Shown here piece by piece: positions 1-10,296 of a DNA stretch of 59,974 nucleotides (its first letter is position 1; each line of letters begins with the position of its first letter). A model generated the notes under the pieces. The model had not been told where the DNA came from. It was given only the letters and a program-made list of their open reading frames with translations, and ran no database searches. The stretch is from Lacticaseibacillus thailandensis DSM 22698 = JCM 13996 (GTDB lineage: Bacteria; Bacillota; Bacilli; Lactobacillales; Lactobacillaceae), in assembly GCF_001312865.1 (NCBI RefSeq), contig NZ_BBER01000007.1:1-59974 (forward strand), in the 5' to 3' direction. A program made the position numbers and the translations under genes.

Positions 1-1140
1 CGCGTAATCATAGTAATCATCCGCATCAACACTCACGGCTGGTGGCAACTGTGTCCGCACTTGCGGATCACTGTCCGGCAGTACACCTGCGCGCGTGTAG
101 TCATAGTAGTCTTCCGACTCAACACTCACGGCTGGCGGCACCTGCGTCCGCACTTGCGGGTCGGTGTCCGGCAGTACACCCGCCGGCGTGTAGTCGTAGT
201 AATCGTCCGCATCAACGCTCACAGCTGATGGCACCTGTGTCCGTACTTGCGGGTCAGTATCCGGCAATACACCTTCACGCGTGTAGTCGTAGTAATCATC
301 GGCGTTAACACTCAATGCTGGCGGCACCTGCGTCCGCACTTGCGGGTCGGTGTCCGGCAGTACACCCGGCTGTGTGTAGTCGTAGTAATCATCCGCATCA
401 ACACTCACCGCTGGTGGTACCTGTGTCCGTACTTGTGGATCAGTGTCTGGCAGCACACCCGCCCGCGTGTAGTCGTAGTAATCGTCTGCATCAACGCTCA
501 CCGCTGGCGGTACCTGCGTCCGTACTTGCGGGTCGGTGTCCGGCAGTACGCCTGCCCGCGTGTAATCGTAGTAATCATCCGCATCAACACTCACCGCTGG
601 CGGTACCTGTGTCCGTACTTGTGGATCAGTGTCTGGCAATACGCCGGTCGGGAACGCTGCCTGGTACGTCTCCTGATCCACCCACAACCCCGGTTGATCT
701 ACCTGGGTGCGCACCTGCGGATCAGTGTCTGGCAATACACCTGCGCGCGTGTAGTCATAGTAATCATCAGCATCAACACTCACCGCTGGTGGTACCTGCG
801 TCCGTACTTGCGGGTCAGTGTCTGGCAATACACCTTCACGCGTGTAGTTGTAGTAATCATCAGCATCAACACTCACCGCTGGCGGCACCTGTGTCCTTAT
901 TTGCGGGTCGGTGTCTGGCAATACGCCAGTAGGAAAGGCCGCCTGGTACGTCTCCTGGTCCACCCACAACCCCGGTTGATCTACCTGAGTGCGCACCTGC
1001 GGGTCACTGTTCGGCAATACACCCGCCCGTGTGTAATCATAGTAATCATTCGCGGTCACACTCACTGCTGGTGGCACCTGCGTCCGTACTTGCGGGTCAG
1101 TGTCTGGCAATACGCCCGGCCGTGTGTAGTCGTAGTAGTC
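1..1140 (-). repeat. Tandem 93-bp coding repeats of the adhesin
   Basis: About twelve consecutive units of 93 bp (31 codons) run to the window edge, so the true copy number is unknown. Most units encode DYYDYTR(A/P/E)GVLPDTDPQVRTQ followed by VPPAVSVDAD. Two units (around 650-715 and 920-985) carry a different segment with WVDQETYQAAFPTG and are one codon longer. The units differ at silent sites, so they are old or diverging duplications rather than a perfect recent array. Confidence 0.9.
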
Positions 1141-2010
1141 CTCTGGCAACACCGCCGTCGCCGGCCCGGTCGCCGTGCGGGTGTGCGTGCCGTAGACTAA
1201 ATCAAAGCGGCCATACATATCCGTCCACCAACCCTGGTAGCAGTACAAGTAGTTGTCCATATAGCTCAGCAACGTCGCCAAAGTCGCCCCGTCACCGAGT
1301 TGGTCAAGCCATACTGATAGTGTGTGGGTTGGCCCATTGCGTGTGAACCGGAGTGTGGACTGGGTGTAGTTCAAAGCCAGTCCAGACACTGTCACTGGTG
1401 GGGTCGCGATGCCCTCACCATCGGGTCCGACCGTCGTCCGGTCCGTGTCCATCCACCGTAATGTCCGCCCCTGTTCGTCCTCGTAGGTCGTCATAACCTG
1501 GTAATCCTCCGCTTGGCGGTGTTCCGTCGTACTGTCAGTCACCGCCAGCCGTTTTACGGGTGGCGTCACCGTTACGGTCGCCGACGCTTCCGGTGCGGCA
1601 CTGCTCGCGGGTGCCGGTGCTGACGCGACCGTAGCCGCACTACTGGCTACCGCACTGTTATCCGCGCGCGCCGCGGTGCTGGTAGCCGCAGTGCTGGTAG
1701 TCGCGCTGACTGCCGTGCTAGAACTAACCGTGCCGATGGCCCCACTGGAACCAGCCAAAGTCTTGGCGTCACTGCCCACCATCGAGCCTGACGCACTAGA
1801 GCTTGGCTCCTCCGTTACCGTTGCGGTCACCGTCGCGGCCGTGGTCGGTGCGGTCGTCGCGGCATTGACGGCGACGTCACTCACCGCTACCCCGCCAACT
1901 ATCGCCAAAGCCATGGCGCACCACCGACTACCGGCCTTAAATAATTTCACTCGTCGGATCACCCGTTGCCAGGTAGCGCGGACGCCGCGTTGCTGTTGCT
2001 GTCGTTTCAT
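1..2010 (-). CDS. Secreted repeat adhesin with KxYKxGKxW signal peptide, N-terminal part (3' end outside window)
   Basis: The minus-strand frame is open from an ATG at 2010, with GGAGGG just upstream, to the left edge (670 codons), so the C-terminus and any wall anchor are not seen. Residues 22-31 (KLFKAGSRW) match the KxYKxGKxW signal motif of large exported Lactobacillaceae and streptococcal proteins, followed by a hydrophobic segment ending near VNAA. Residues 50-150 are a low-complexity Ala/Ser/Thr/Val stretch, then comes a unique region of about 120 residues with many Trp and Tyr. From about residue 291 there are tandem 31-residue units with the core DYYDYTRxGVLPDTDPQVRT. The protein is probably exported and surface-associated. 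Its ligand is unknown. Family call is from motif and architecture only. Confidence 0.85.
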   Translation of the reverse strand, partial: MKRQQQQRGVRATWQRVIRRVKLFKAGSRWCAMALAIVGGVAVSDVAVNAATTAPTTAATVTATVTEEPSSSASGSMVGSDAKTLAGSSGAIGTVSSSTAVSATTSTAATSTAARADNSAVASSAATVASAPAPASSAAPEASATVTVTPPVKRLAVTDSTTEHRQAEDYQVMTTYEDEQGRTLRWMDTDRTTVGPDGEGIATPPVTVSGLALNYTQSTLRFTRNGPTHTLSVWLDQLGDGATLATLLSYMDNYLYCYQGWWTDMYGRFDLVYGTHTRTATGPATAVLPEDYYDYTRPGVLPDTDPQVRTQVPPAVSVTANDYYDYTRAGVLPNSDPQVRTQVDQPGLWVDQETYQAAFPTGVLPDTDPQIRTQVPPAVSVDADDYYNYTREGVLPDTDPQVRTQVPPAVSVDADDYYDYTRAGVLPDTDPQVRTQVDQPGLWVDQETYQAAFPTGVLPDTDPQVRTQVPPAVSVDADDYYDYTRAGVLPDTDPQVRTQVPPAVSVDADDYYDYTRAGVLPDTDPQVRTQVPPAVSVDADDYYDYTQPGVLPDTDPQVRTQVPPALSVNADDYYDYTREGVLPDTDPQVRTQVPSAVSVDADDYYDYTPAGVLPDTDPQVRTQVPPAVSVESEDYYDYTRAGVLPDSDPQVRTQLPPAVSVDADDYYDYA

Positions 2011-2022
2011 GTTCTCCCTCCA

Positions 2023-2052
2023 TGATCGCCACCGTGCTTAGCGGTGGACTAA
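2023..2052 (-). other. Leader hairpin upstream of the adhesin gene
   Basis: CCACCG and CGGTGG, separated by seven bases, can pair a few bases upstream of the ribosome binding site of the adhesin gene. No T-run follows, so this is not a terminator. A role in translation is only a possibility. Confidence 0.3.
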
Positions 2053-2360
2053 GGCTAATTACTCGACACCTTCAGCGTACTGGCAACGTTCAATGCCTGC
2101 CAACAGCAACCTGTGCGGTCTTGACACCCCCCCTGCTGGCAACCATTAAAAAAACTAATCTTCACACCACCCAATCGCTACACACCACCGATAAGGAGAA
2201 CCCTCGCCGCAACGTGCAGTGATCGTGGCGGGGCTGGTACTGAGTGTGTTACTCATCACGTGTCCATCAATACATTTATATGTACCCACCGAAACTTTGA
2301 TAGTGACAAAGTCAACATGTGCAAAAATTCACTGCGCTACCCAAAACGGCGCCGGTAGAC

Positions 2361-2408
2361 AAAAAAAACGAGCCCACCAACAGCTGCACGTGCAGCGCTA
2401 GTGGACTC
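2361..2408 (-). terminator. Rho-independent terminator of the small unknown gene
   Basis: Read on the minus strand, GAGTCCAC pairs with GTGGGCTC around an inner GCTGCACGTGCAGC palindrome and is followed by eight T. It lies 22 bases after the stop of the gene at 2431-2739. Confidence 0.8.
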
Positions 2409-2430
2409 ATTATCATTATTCAACTAATTA

Positions 2431-2739
2431 TTAAGCAACCAGTTCGGGCTTGGCGTCCTTGACCGGAATCTCGCGGACTTCGTAAGCTGTTTCCGGTACG
2501 CCATCGTGACGGAGTACCGTCATGAACTTGCGGGCGTTAAACGACTTGCCGTCCGGGTCAATCAACATCAAGTGGTCGTGCTTATCGTTCCATTCCCACT
2601 CGCCCATGTCCTTCAGGTCGGGGTGGCTCGCTGGATCCAAGTCCACCGGGTCGAAGAATTCGATTCGTACAAACACTGCGTCGGGTTCGTCCGCCGCGTT
2701 GGCCAGGAATGCCTTTGCTGCCGTTTCGTCTTTTGCCAT
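2431..2739 (-). CDS. Small acidic protein of unknown function
   Basis: 102 codons from ATG 2739. This start is preferred over an upstream TTG at 2814 because GTGGAGG sits nine bases before it. The protein has no signal peptide or membrane segment. It is rich in Asp and Glu, with a WEWND cluster in the middle and a DPDGKSFNARKFMTVLRHDG stretch that looks like a folded beta-rich core. I do not recognise the family. It stands alone with its own terminator downstream. Confidence 0.65.
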   Translation of the reverse strand: MAKDETAAKAFLANAADEPDAVFVRIEFFDPVDLDPASHPDLKDMGEWEWNDKHDHLMLIDPDGKSFNARKFMTVLRHDGVPETAYEVREIPVKDAKPELVA

Positions 2740-3281
2740 ATTCATCAACCTCCACTGATTTTTCCAACCGTCCAATACCGTGGTAGGCAAAGCCGGCGCG
2801 AGTTGCTCAGTCAAAGCTGGGAGGTATGCTTGGTCGTCACTTCACCGCGGTGAAAGGACTTACAACTTTATGGTAGTCAGCGCCAGCGTGAAAGTCAATT
2901 GTGTTTTCAAACTGGGTCGGGCCCGGACATTTGCTCGCAACCACGGAGCTGTGGTCGCTACTTCAAGCGCAATTTTACATAAATGCAAAATCACACCAAG
3001 TTTTGGCCCAAAACTTGCTGCAATTTGCCGCGTTTGTTTGCCCAGGGACGATAATAACAGACGTACGGTTGCCCTGGCAAACGGCGTCATTGTGGACCGT
3101 GAAGGAGGTGAAACAGTAACAAACAAGTCTAAACATAATCGGGTTGTTCAACGGTAATTAACGCCGTGTATTCTGTCCATGATGGCCCATTATTCTGCGG
3201 TATTCATTGTCATTCCAATCTGAGCCCAACCGTGCCGTAATTTGTTAATTTTAAGCATGCGCAATAATGGGGGAATTTATT
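2740..3281. other. Intergenic region without a convincing gene
   Basis: Short open frames exist on both strands, but none has a start with a ribosome binding site and a recognisable protein. A perfect AAGGAGGTGA at about 3101-3110 is not followed by a usable start codon. The right end must hold the promoter of the secreted protein starting at 3282. Confidence 0.5.
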
Positions 3282-4207
3282 ATGTCTGATAAAATTTTGA
3301 AGTCTAAGAAGTTTGTTTACACGTCACTGGCAGCTGTTGCCTTGATGGGTGTTGGTACTGCCGCTGCAGTCAATACGCACGCATTTGGTAATGACGCTGT
3401 TGCTACTGTTCACGCCGACGAATATGAAGCCATCGACCAAATTGGTGCTACTTGGAATGAGGGTGATGGTAGCGCACCATATGTCGATGGCATTGAAACT
3501 GATGGACCTGTTTATCTAATTCCTAATAAGGTGATTGCTATCAATGTTCCTAAGGCGGATGGATATACAGCAAATGAATCTGTTGTTCACATTAAGGTTA
3601 ATTCAACCGGCGATGGGTTCGCTCCTGAATCTGACCTGATGAATTTGGTTTACACGAAGAATTTTGCTTCCTCAACTTCAACTTCCAGTTCGGCAGCATC
3701 ATCTAGTCAGTCTGCTGCAAGTCAGAGTTCTTCAACAACTCCAGCAAAGACAACGAGTAGTTCTTCGGCTGCTTCATCTGCAAGTCAACCAGCTACTAAG
3801 GCAAGTTCCAGTTCGCAGGCGGCTTCCGCACCTTCGTCCTCTGCTACCAATAATGATAACGGCGGCACAAAGGCGACTACCGGCACAACCGCTACTGCAA
3901 CAACACTTGCTACCCAAAAGGCTAACGCCAAGGCCACAATTAATGGGATAGTAAGTTAACGGCCACGGAGAAGGCTAATGCAATCAAGGCAATTGATGCC
4001 GCCACTACTCCCGCTGGTGTCGCAGCTGTCGTCAGTGCTGCCAAGCAGGGCACGAACGCCTCGACTGGTGCGGCTACTTCTGGTAGTGCGGCCAAGTCGG
4101 GCGATGTTCAAACCGGCGTAACTAACAACGCTTTTGCCGGCATCGCTGGCGGTGTAGCCACATTCCTTGGTACCCTGGGTCTGGCACTGCGCAAGTTAGT
4201 AGCTTAA
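3282..4207 (+). pseudogene. Secreted Ser/Thr/Ala-rich protein with degenerate sortase signal, frameshifted
   Basis: The start at ATG 3282 is chosen because GGGGGA lies about eight bases before it; an in-frame ATG at 3267 lacks such a site. Residues 1-45 form a signal peptide (KSKKFVYTSLAAVALMG, then AxA near HADE). A short folded region of about 80 residues and a long Ser/Ala/Thr linker follow. The frame stops at 3957. Restoring one G in the GGG at 3945-3947 joins it to a downstream frame that ends with SGDVQTGV, a hydrophobic stretch and RKLVA. This resembles a wall-sorting signal with VQTG instead of LPxTG. Corrected length is 308 residues. The neighbouring class B sortase is the obvious candidate partner, by inference. 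Confidence 0.7.
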
Positions 4208-4253
4208 CGCTACCGTATTTATCCATGATCCATCTCTACTGGTTAATTTTGGG

Positions 4254-4280
4254 AGCCTTCCCCATCACGAAGCTTTTTTT
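4254..4280 (+). terminator. Possible terminator of the secreted protein gene
   Basis: AGCCTTC can pair with GAAGCT (one bulged C) and is followed by six or seven T, shortly after the stop codon at 4207. The stem is short. Confidence 0.4.
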
Positions 4281-4286
4281 GGTGGC

Positions 4287-4318
4287 AAAATAAAAAGCCT
4301 TCCCATTCCAGGAAGACT
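4287..4318 (-). terminator. Terminator of the sortase B gene
   Basis: On the minus strand AGTCTTCC pairs with GGAAGGCT around a seven-base loop and runs into TTTTATTTT, about 50 bases after the sortase stop. Confidence 0.75.
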
Positions 4319-4366
4319 AACTCAACCGCATTCACTGTTGCTGTGTTGGAGAGGTAACTACCGCGC

Positions 4367-5160
4367 TTACTTGAGCGCAACACTGACGAAGGTGCGGGAC
4401 TTTTCGACCGGCACGGTCTGTCCGGCATCGCCCGTAGTACTGTCATTGGCACAAGTCCACAAGGTAGCCATCTTTTTGATCGACTTTAACTTGACGTTAG
4501 TTTTGACCTTGCTCCGGGATTTCAGATAGCTCAGGTAGTTTGCAAACTTTTGGGCGCTGCTAAAGCGTAAAGTGTGCGCAATTGAAGGCCCACTGTTAGT
4601 TTGGACGGCAAAAACGGTCCCCACGTACCGCTTCTTGGGGGTGTATATGTATACGTGCCGGTGCCGGTTCAGAAATTCTTGCTTCAAAAAGTCGTTGAGC
4701 CCGGCGAACATCGAGCCATTGTACATGTTGTGCCCATACAGGAACGTATTCCGCGCCGTAAAGTTAGGTTTATCCCGGTAGTCGATAAAAATTTGCCCCG
4801 AGACCGAGGCCTGGTCGCGTTCGTCATGGTGGAGATAGTAGGTATTATTACTACCAGCCATCACCGCGTAGTTGATGCGCGTGCCGGGCACATAAATCCA
4901 GGCCTTGATTTTAGGTTAATTTGGTGGAGTTTCCGCCAGTTAACGCTAATATTACCCGCAGCCGGCATGGTGGTTTGGTTAGTGTGACGCTTCTTGGTCA
5001 CCTGCTTCGTCAATCGTTGCGCAGCCGCACGCTCGTGGGCCACTTCATGTTGCTGGTACAGGTAACGCCCACCGAAAAATAGGCCAATAACAAGCACAAC
5101 AATCAACGCTAAATCGATGATATGCGCTAGTCGCTGGTTACCCCTTCCCTTTTTCGACAC
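4367..5160 (-). pseudogene. srtB: Class B sortase, frameshifted
   Basis: A membrane-anchored transpeptidase that cleaves a sorting signal and joins the protein to the cell wall. The GTG start at 5160 has AAAGGAGG nine bases upstream. Residues 10-40 form one membrane segment. The catalytic part shows the sortase B landmarks: NYAVMAGSNNTYYLHH, IFIDYRDKPNF, the His in YGHNM, the Cys in TLWTC (usually TLSTC) and the Arg in KSRTFVSV. The frame breaks at 4909-4912, where four T stand for an expected five. With one base restored the joint reads KAWIYVPGTRINY and the protein is 264 residues, normal for the family. The gene converges on the secreted protein at 3282-4207, its likely substrate. Confidence 0.88.
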
Positions 5161-5289
5161 GTCCCCCAACCTCCTTTGGATCAATTATCGCAATACTCGC
5201 TGAAGCCCATTGTATCACGCTTGCCCGGCAATTAACGTCAGTACCACAATGCCAAGCACCACACTTTTAACTGGGGTCGTCACAGACTG

Positions 5290-6222
5290 CTACCGTTCGA
5301 CCCGGGTAGCGCGCCGGGCCGGTAACGCCTGCAGTACGGTCGTCAACAGGATCAGCAGGCCGCCAATAATCTCCGCGCCCGCGAGCCGGGTGCCCAGCAG
5401 CAGGACCGTCGTCACCGTGGCGGTTAGCGGCTCAAAGGCGCTCAGCATCCCCGTCGTGCTGGCGGGAATGTACGCCAAACTGTTCAGATAAAGCAGGTAG
5501 GCAAACAACGTCCCGAACAAGATGATGAAGGCAATGGCGGCCAAGCCGGCCATCCCCAAATGTGGCGCTGCGGTCGTACCAAGTACCGGCCAGAGGGGCA
5601 CGCCGCCCAGTAACATGGCCCAGCCGACCACCTGCGTTTCGTCGTACTTACGCAGGAGCGGCCGCGGTAACAGCGTGTAGCTGGCCTGGCTGACCCCGGC
5701 GAGGACGCCCCACACCACGGCGGCCGGCGCCAACGCCAGTGACGTCAACCGGCCCTGCGTCACCAGCAGGTAGGTGCCGACCAACGCGACGACGATGGAA
5801 ACCACGTCGATACGCCGCGGCCACTGCCGGCTGGCCAGCGCCAGGTAGATAATGATAAACAGTGGGCCGAGGAATTGGAGCACGGTGGCGGTGGCGGCGT
5901 TACCGTAACTAACGGCAAGAAAGTACGTCAGTTGGGACGGCATCATGCCCATGATGGCAAAAATAATTAGCAAAACGGCATCGCGCCGGTTGTGCCAGAT
6001 ACGGAACACGTCGCGGCCACCACGCAGGCCGGCAAATAGCAGTAGCAGCACGCCCGCGCCCAGCAACCGCACCGCGACCAGCCAGAGCGGTTGGACGTGT
6101 AAAGCCGTAAACAGGTACTGGGCGACGGCGCCCGAGAAGCCCCAAAACATCGTCCCGATAATGACATTAGCAAAGCCTTTGCCGCGCTGTCCTACCGTTT
6201 CTGCCATTTTTTTTCTACCCAC
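5290..6222 (-). CDS. EamA/DMT-family transporter
   Basis: 310 residues with about ten hydrophobic helices in two EamA repeats (near 15-150 and 165-300), typical of drug/metabolite transporters of the inner membrane. GTMFWGFSGAVAQY in helix 1 and the paired FLGPLFIIIYLAL and FEPLTATVTTVLLLG segments are family signatures. The start is uncertain: a GTG at 6222 or, 15 bases further in, an ATG at 6207. Substrate cannot be told; amino acids or metabolites are usual. No close partner gene. Confidence 0.88.
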   Translation of the reverse strand: MGRKKMAETVGQRGKGFANVIIGTMFWGFSGAVAQYLFTALHVQPLWLVAVRLLGAGVLLLLFAGLRGGRDVFRIWHNRRDAVLLIIFAIMGMMPSQLTYFLAVSYGNAATATVLQFLGPLFIIIYLALASRQWPRRIDVVSIVVALVGTYLLVTQGRLTSLALAPAAVVWGVLAGVSQASYTLLPRPLLRKYDETQVVGWAMLLGGVPLWPVLGTTAAPHLGMAGLAAIAFIILFGTLFAYLLYLNSLAYIPASTTGMLSAFEPLTATVTTVLLLGTRLAGAEIIGGLLILLTTVLQALPARRATRVER

Positions 6223-6791
6223 TTTTCCGACGGCTACAACGTCGTCATGTAATTAGTCTCTAGTATACAAGAAAGTGGGCGCCACTGACGGCGGTTGGCG
6301 CGGTAAAATTGCAATTTTGTTGGTCCAATCGCGCCGTCATCCCCTAGATAAAGTCGCCCACAGAATCGACACGTTGCCCTCGTTCAGGTCGACGTGGTCG
6401 AGGTACGCCGTCTGGTTGTACACGTCCAGGGCAAAGCCGCCCTGGTAGGCGGTCACGATGGAGGTGGAGAGATTTTTCAATCCCAGCAGGTGCTCATTGC
6501 CCGCCAGCTCCTTGATTCCGAGCTGGTTGATCCCGCCGTGACCGAAGATCAGGTGGTGCCAATCTAGAGACAGTGGTGGGACTACAACATCATCCACTAT
6601 ACCCAGATTTACGTTCCACTATGAACACATTACCCAAAATTTGATGCGCGCGGATGGGCAATCAAGACGATTGGGTTTCAGCGCAATAACCAGGACACAA
6701 AATCAACAGCCAGAATAATCACGGTTGCTTATGGTGGGATTAGCGGTAACATATACAGGTATGACTTTTTTTCAGAAAGAGGCTAACTATC
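6223..6791. other. Intergenic region, possible gene remnant
   Basis: No convincing gene. A minus-strand open stretch at about 6337-6597 encodes a protein-like sequence (GHGGINQLGIKELAGNEHLL, then YNQTAYLDHVDLNEGN) without a clear start site, so it may be the remnant of a decayed gene. The MFS gene promoter should lie at the right end. Confidence 0.35.
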
Positions 6792-8273
6792 GTGTCCAAA
6801 CGCAACGTGCTCATCGTTACCATCGCCCTACTCCTATCCAACGCCATGAGTGGCCTGGATTCTACCATTATTAACACCGCCCTTCCGTCGATCATCGCGG
6901 ATCTGCACGGGATCGAGCTCATGGGCTGGATCGTCGCCATCTTCTTGTTGGGGACTGCCGTCAGCACGCTCGTTTGGAGTAAGCTCGGTGAACATATCGG
7001 CAATAAACGCAGCTACCAGCTGTCCGCGCTCTTCTTTGTGGTCGGCTCGTTTCTGCAAGGACTGTCCCCCAACATCATCTTTCTCATCGTTACCCGCGCC
7101 ATCGCCGGCCTGGGTAACGGGGGGATGATCTCCCTGCCCTACATCATTTACGCCGAGCTGTACAAACAGCCGCGCAAACGGATGCAGGTCCTCGGCTTTG
7201 TGTCAGCCAGTTACAGCATGGCCACCATCGTCGGCCCGCTGGTTGGTGGCTACATCGTCGACGCCTTCAGCTGGCACTGGGTCTTCTACATCAACGTCCC
7301 GATTGGCCTGCTGTCGGCACTGCTGGTACAGGTGTTCTACAAATTGCCCAAGCCCAAAGCCAAGCCGCACGTACAGCTGGACTACCTGGGTGGTAGCCTT
7401 ATGGCCCTGGGCATCATTGCCATGCTCGGAGGCATCGAAATGATCGGCGTCACCAGCTGGTGGCTAGTCGCCGTGGTCTGGGTCATCGCCGTGGCCGCCA
7501 TTGCCACCCTGGTCCGCGTGGAAAACCGCGCCGCCGACCCGATCATTCCGAACCGCCTGTTCCGCAACCGCGCCCTGGTCACCGACTTTGCCTCTTCACC
7601 ATCATCTGGGGTGCGTTCATGGCCTTCCTGACCTACAGCCCGATGTGGGCTCAGGGGATCATCGGCACCAGCGCCCTGATTGGGGGTGCCACGCAAATTC
7701 CGAGTTCGTTCACCGACTTTTTTTGGCTCCGAGTCCGTCGCACCCCTGCGGCGTTACTTGTCACCCCACCGCGTGATTGGCCTGGGCATCATCACCCTCA
7801 CGTTGGCGTTTGTGCTGATGGTGCTGATGGGCGTCCACGCCCCGTACTGGCTGATTCTGGTCGCCGGGGCCTTTGAAGGCTTTGGCAACGGGGCTTGCTT
7901 CAATGAGCTCCAAGTCAAGGTCCAACAAGACGCTGAGCGCCAGGACGTACCGGCCGCGACCTCGTTTAGCTACCTGATCCGGATGCTCAGCCAAACGTTC
8001 ACCGCCGCCATCTACGGAATCATTATGAACGCCGCCTTGCGGGCCGGTGTAGTCCACTCTGGCGGCTGCATCACCATGGCGATGCTTAACAAGCTTAGTG
8101 ACGCTGCCAGCGTCGGCAGCTTGCCCCAGCACCTGTTGCCGGCGATGCGCATCATCCTCCACCACGGGCTGCACAACATCATGATTGTCGCCCTAGTCCT
8201 GATGCTGGTATCACTCGTCATTAACGTGTTCGCGGAACACCGCGAACGCCACCAGGCCGCCATCCACATTTAA
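6792..8273 (+). pseudogene. MFS drug exporter (DHA2-like), frameshifted twice
   Basis: The GTG start at 6792 has AGAGG nine bases upstream. The MSGLDSTIINTALPSI motif in helix 1 is the signature of 14-helix drug:proton antiporters, and the loop GxxxxxRGLGxG equivalents (TRAIAGLGNGGMISL) are present. Two breaks occur. At 7591-7592, CC stands for CCC, and restoration gives ALVTDFALFTIIWGAF. At 7718-7724, seven T stand for six, and restoration gives FTDFFGSESVAPLRRY. The corrected protein is 493 residues, normal for the family. It probably exports a toxic compound, but the substrate is unknown. Confidence 0.85.
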
Positions 8274-8303
8274 GCAGCCGCCTTACCGATAATCAGTCAA
8301 CAC

Positions 8304-8343
8304 AGCAGTTGTTCCGCCGTCACGGCCGACAACTGCTTTTTTT
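8304..8343 (+). terminator. Terminator of the MFS gene
   Basis: AGCAGTTGT pairs with ACAACTGCT around an inner CCGTcACGG hairpin, followed by seven T, 30 bases after the MFS stop. Confidence 0.85.
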
Positions 8344-8634
8344 GTACCTTCACGATGTGCACCGGGCCACCACCTACACAACACCACCGTTTATCCCCGC
8401 AACACGACAACATAATTCCCACATTTGGCCGGTTGTGTTCAAAGTTGCACAAGTAGTCAAGCCCGCAGCAATGGCTTTTCTATGCAAGAATGAGAATAAA
8501 CCCATGAATTTTTCACCATATTGAAGTCGCTTTCACGCCGAAATAAGCGGTCGTCCCCGTATACTGAAATTAAAGCAATGTGGCCGCACGCCACCGTACA
8601 TTATCAGCGTTCGCAGAAAGGATGGGTGATTACC

Positions 8635-10082
8635 ATGGCGGATAAACAAAAGCAATTGCGTTGGTTCAACGTCGCCTCATCGCCTTTGTGGCCGTTTGGG
8701 GCTTCGGCAACGTCATTAACAACTACGCCCAGCAAGGATTATCAGTCGTTGTTTCCTGGATCCTCATTATGCTGCTCTACTTTGTCCCGTACGCCCTGAT
8801 CGTCGGCCAACTCGGGTCGGCCTTCAAGGATGAAAACGGTGGGGTGTCCTCGTGGATCAAACGGACCTCGACCAAACGTCTGGCCTACTACGCCGCCTGG
8901 ACTTACTGGGTCGTCCACGTCCCGTACTTAGCCCAAAAGCCGCAGGGAATTCTCATCTCCCTCTCCTGGCTCTTCCGGGGGAACGGTTCGTTCGTCAACA
9001 CCGTCAGTTCCATGACGGTCGCCCTGATTTGCCTGGCCCTCTTCCTGGCCTTTCTATGGCTGTCCGCCCGCGGTTTGACCACGTTGAACCGCATCGGCTC
9101 GGTCGCCGGCATGGCGATGTTCATCATGTCGATTTTGTTCATCATTCTGGCGGTATCCGCGCCGTTCATGACCTCCGGGGCGCACATCGCCACCCCACGC
9201 ATGGACCAGTTGAGCACGTACTTGCCCAAGTTCAACTTTAACTACTTCACTACCATCTCGATGCTGGTGTTCGCGGTCGGCGGGGCCGAAAAGATTTCCC
9301 CGTACGTGAACAACACCAAGCACGCCTCACGGGAATTTCCGCTGGGAATGCTGGTACTCGCCGGGATGGTGGCCATCTGTGCCATTCTCGGTTCGTTCGG
9401 GATGGGGATGCTGTTCAATTCCAACCACATTCCGCAAGACCTGATGGCTAACGGTGCTTACCAAGCGTTTGCCAAACTGGGTGGGTACTACCACGTTGGT
9501 AACATCTTCGTGATTCTCTACGCCCTCGCCCAGGCCATGGCGCAGATCTCCGCGCTGGCCTTCTCCATCGACGCACCGCTAAAGATCATGTTGGGTGATG
9601 CCGATCCTGAATTCATCCCCCGCAAGCTGGCAAAACTCAACCAGCGCGGCACCCCGATCAACGGTTACTACTTGACCGGGATTCTCGTTAGTATCATCAT
9701 CGTGCTGCCCGCCTTCAACATGGGCAACATGAACCAACTGTATAACTGGTTGCTGAACCTGAACTCGGTGGTCATGCCACTGCGGTACCTGTGGGTATTC
9801 CTGGCCTTCATCTTTCTGAGCCACCACCTCGAACGGTACCAGTCGGATTACATGTTCATTAAGCATAAGACGACCGGCATGATCGTCGGTGGCTGGTGCT
9901 TCTTCTTCACCGCCTTTGCCTGCATCATGGGCATGGTACCGAAGATCAGCATGAGCGCCGACCCCGGCCAGTGGTGGTTCCAGCTGGCCCTGAACATCGC
10001 GACCCCACTGGTTCTGCTCGCGTTGGGCCTGATCCTGCCACTGATTGCCCGCCGGCACCAGCACGACCTCACGCAGGGGTAG
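8635..10082 (+). pseudogene. APC-superfamily amino acid permease, frameshifted near the N-terminus
   Basis: The start is ATG 8635 (MADKQKQLRWFNVA), with AAAGGA upstream. The frame breaks at 8675-8676, where CC stands for CCC; correction gives FNVALIAFVAVWGFGNVINN and a 482-residue protein. Twelve hydrophobic helices are visible. The glutamate/GABA-antiporter-like subgroup is suggested by WGFGNVINNYAQQG and VGGAEKISPYVNN, but the substrate is inference. Its own terminator follows at 10112. Confidence 0.85.
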
Positions 10083-10111
10083 TCACCATGACGTAACTGC
10101 CAATGAACCCA

Positions 10112-10149
10112 GACGCCCCGCCAACCATCACGGTCAGCGGGGCGTCTTT
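10112..10149 (+). terminator. Terminator of the permease gene
   Basis: GACGCCCCGC and GCGGGGCGTC form a perfect ten-base stem with a 15-base loop and a short T-tract. Confidence 0.8.
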
Positions 10150-10239
10150 AGTGGGTCTACGCTTTCTATTGTGGTTTGCTATCAACACAGACAGTGTCAA
10201 CCCGTTAATCATGCTCAGAGCCGAAGTTAAATAGCATCA

Positions 10240-10276
10240 AAATAGAGGCACCTGAGCGCAAACTCAGGTCCCTCTT
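10240..10276 (-). terminator. Terminator of the suf operon
   Basis: Read on the minus strand, AGAGGGACCTGAG pairs with CTCAGGTGCCTCT (one mismatch) and leads into ATTTTGATG, just after the sufB stop. Confidence 0.8.
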
Positions 10277-10296
10277 ACTTAAACGATCATGTCAGC

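Noticed and set aside
1..1140. Regular 93-bp repeats as a CRISPR array
   Set aside because: No short repeat/unique spacer pattern; the whole unit repeats and is translated.
247..1200. Long plus-strand open frame of 317 codons
   Set aside because: It is the antisense of the 93-bp repeat region of the adhesin. The repeat keeps several frames open, and the minus frame has the signal peptide and start.
2780..3157. Plus-strand open frames between the small unknown gene and the secreted protein
   Set aside because: No matching ribosome binding site and no protein-like composition; partly antisense to the 2431-2739 gene.
8521..8799. Separate small gene before the APC permease
   Set aside because: It contains the true N-terminus (MADKQKQLRWFNV) of the permease in the frame before the missing base, not an independent protein.
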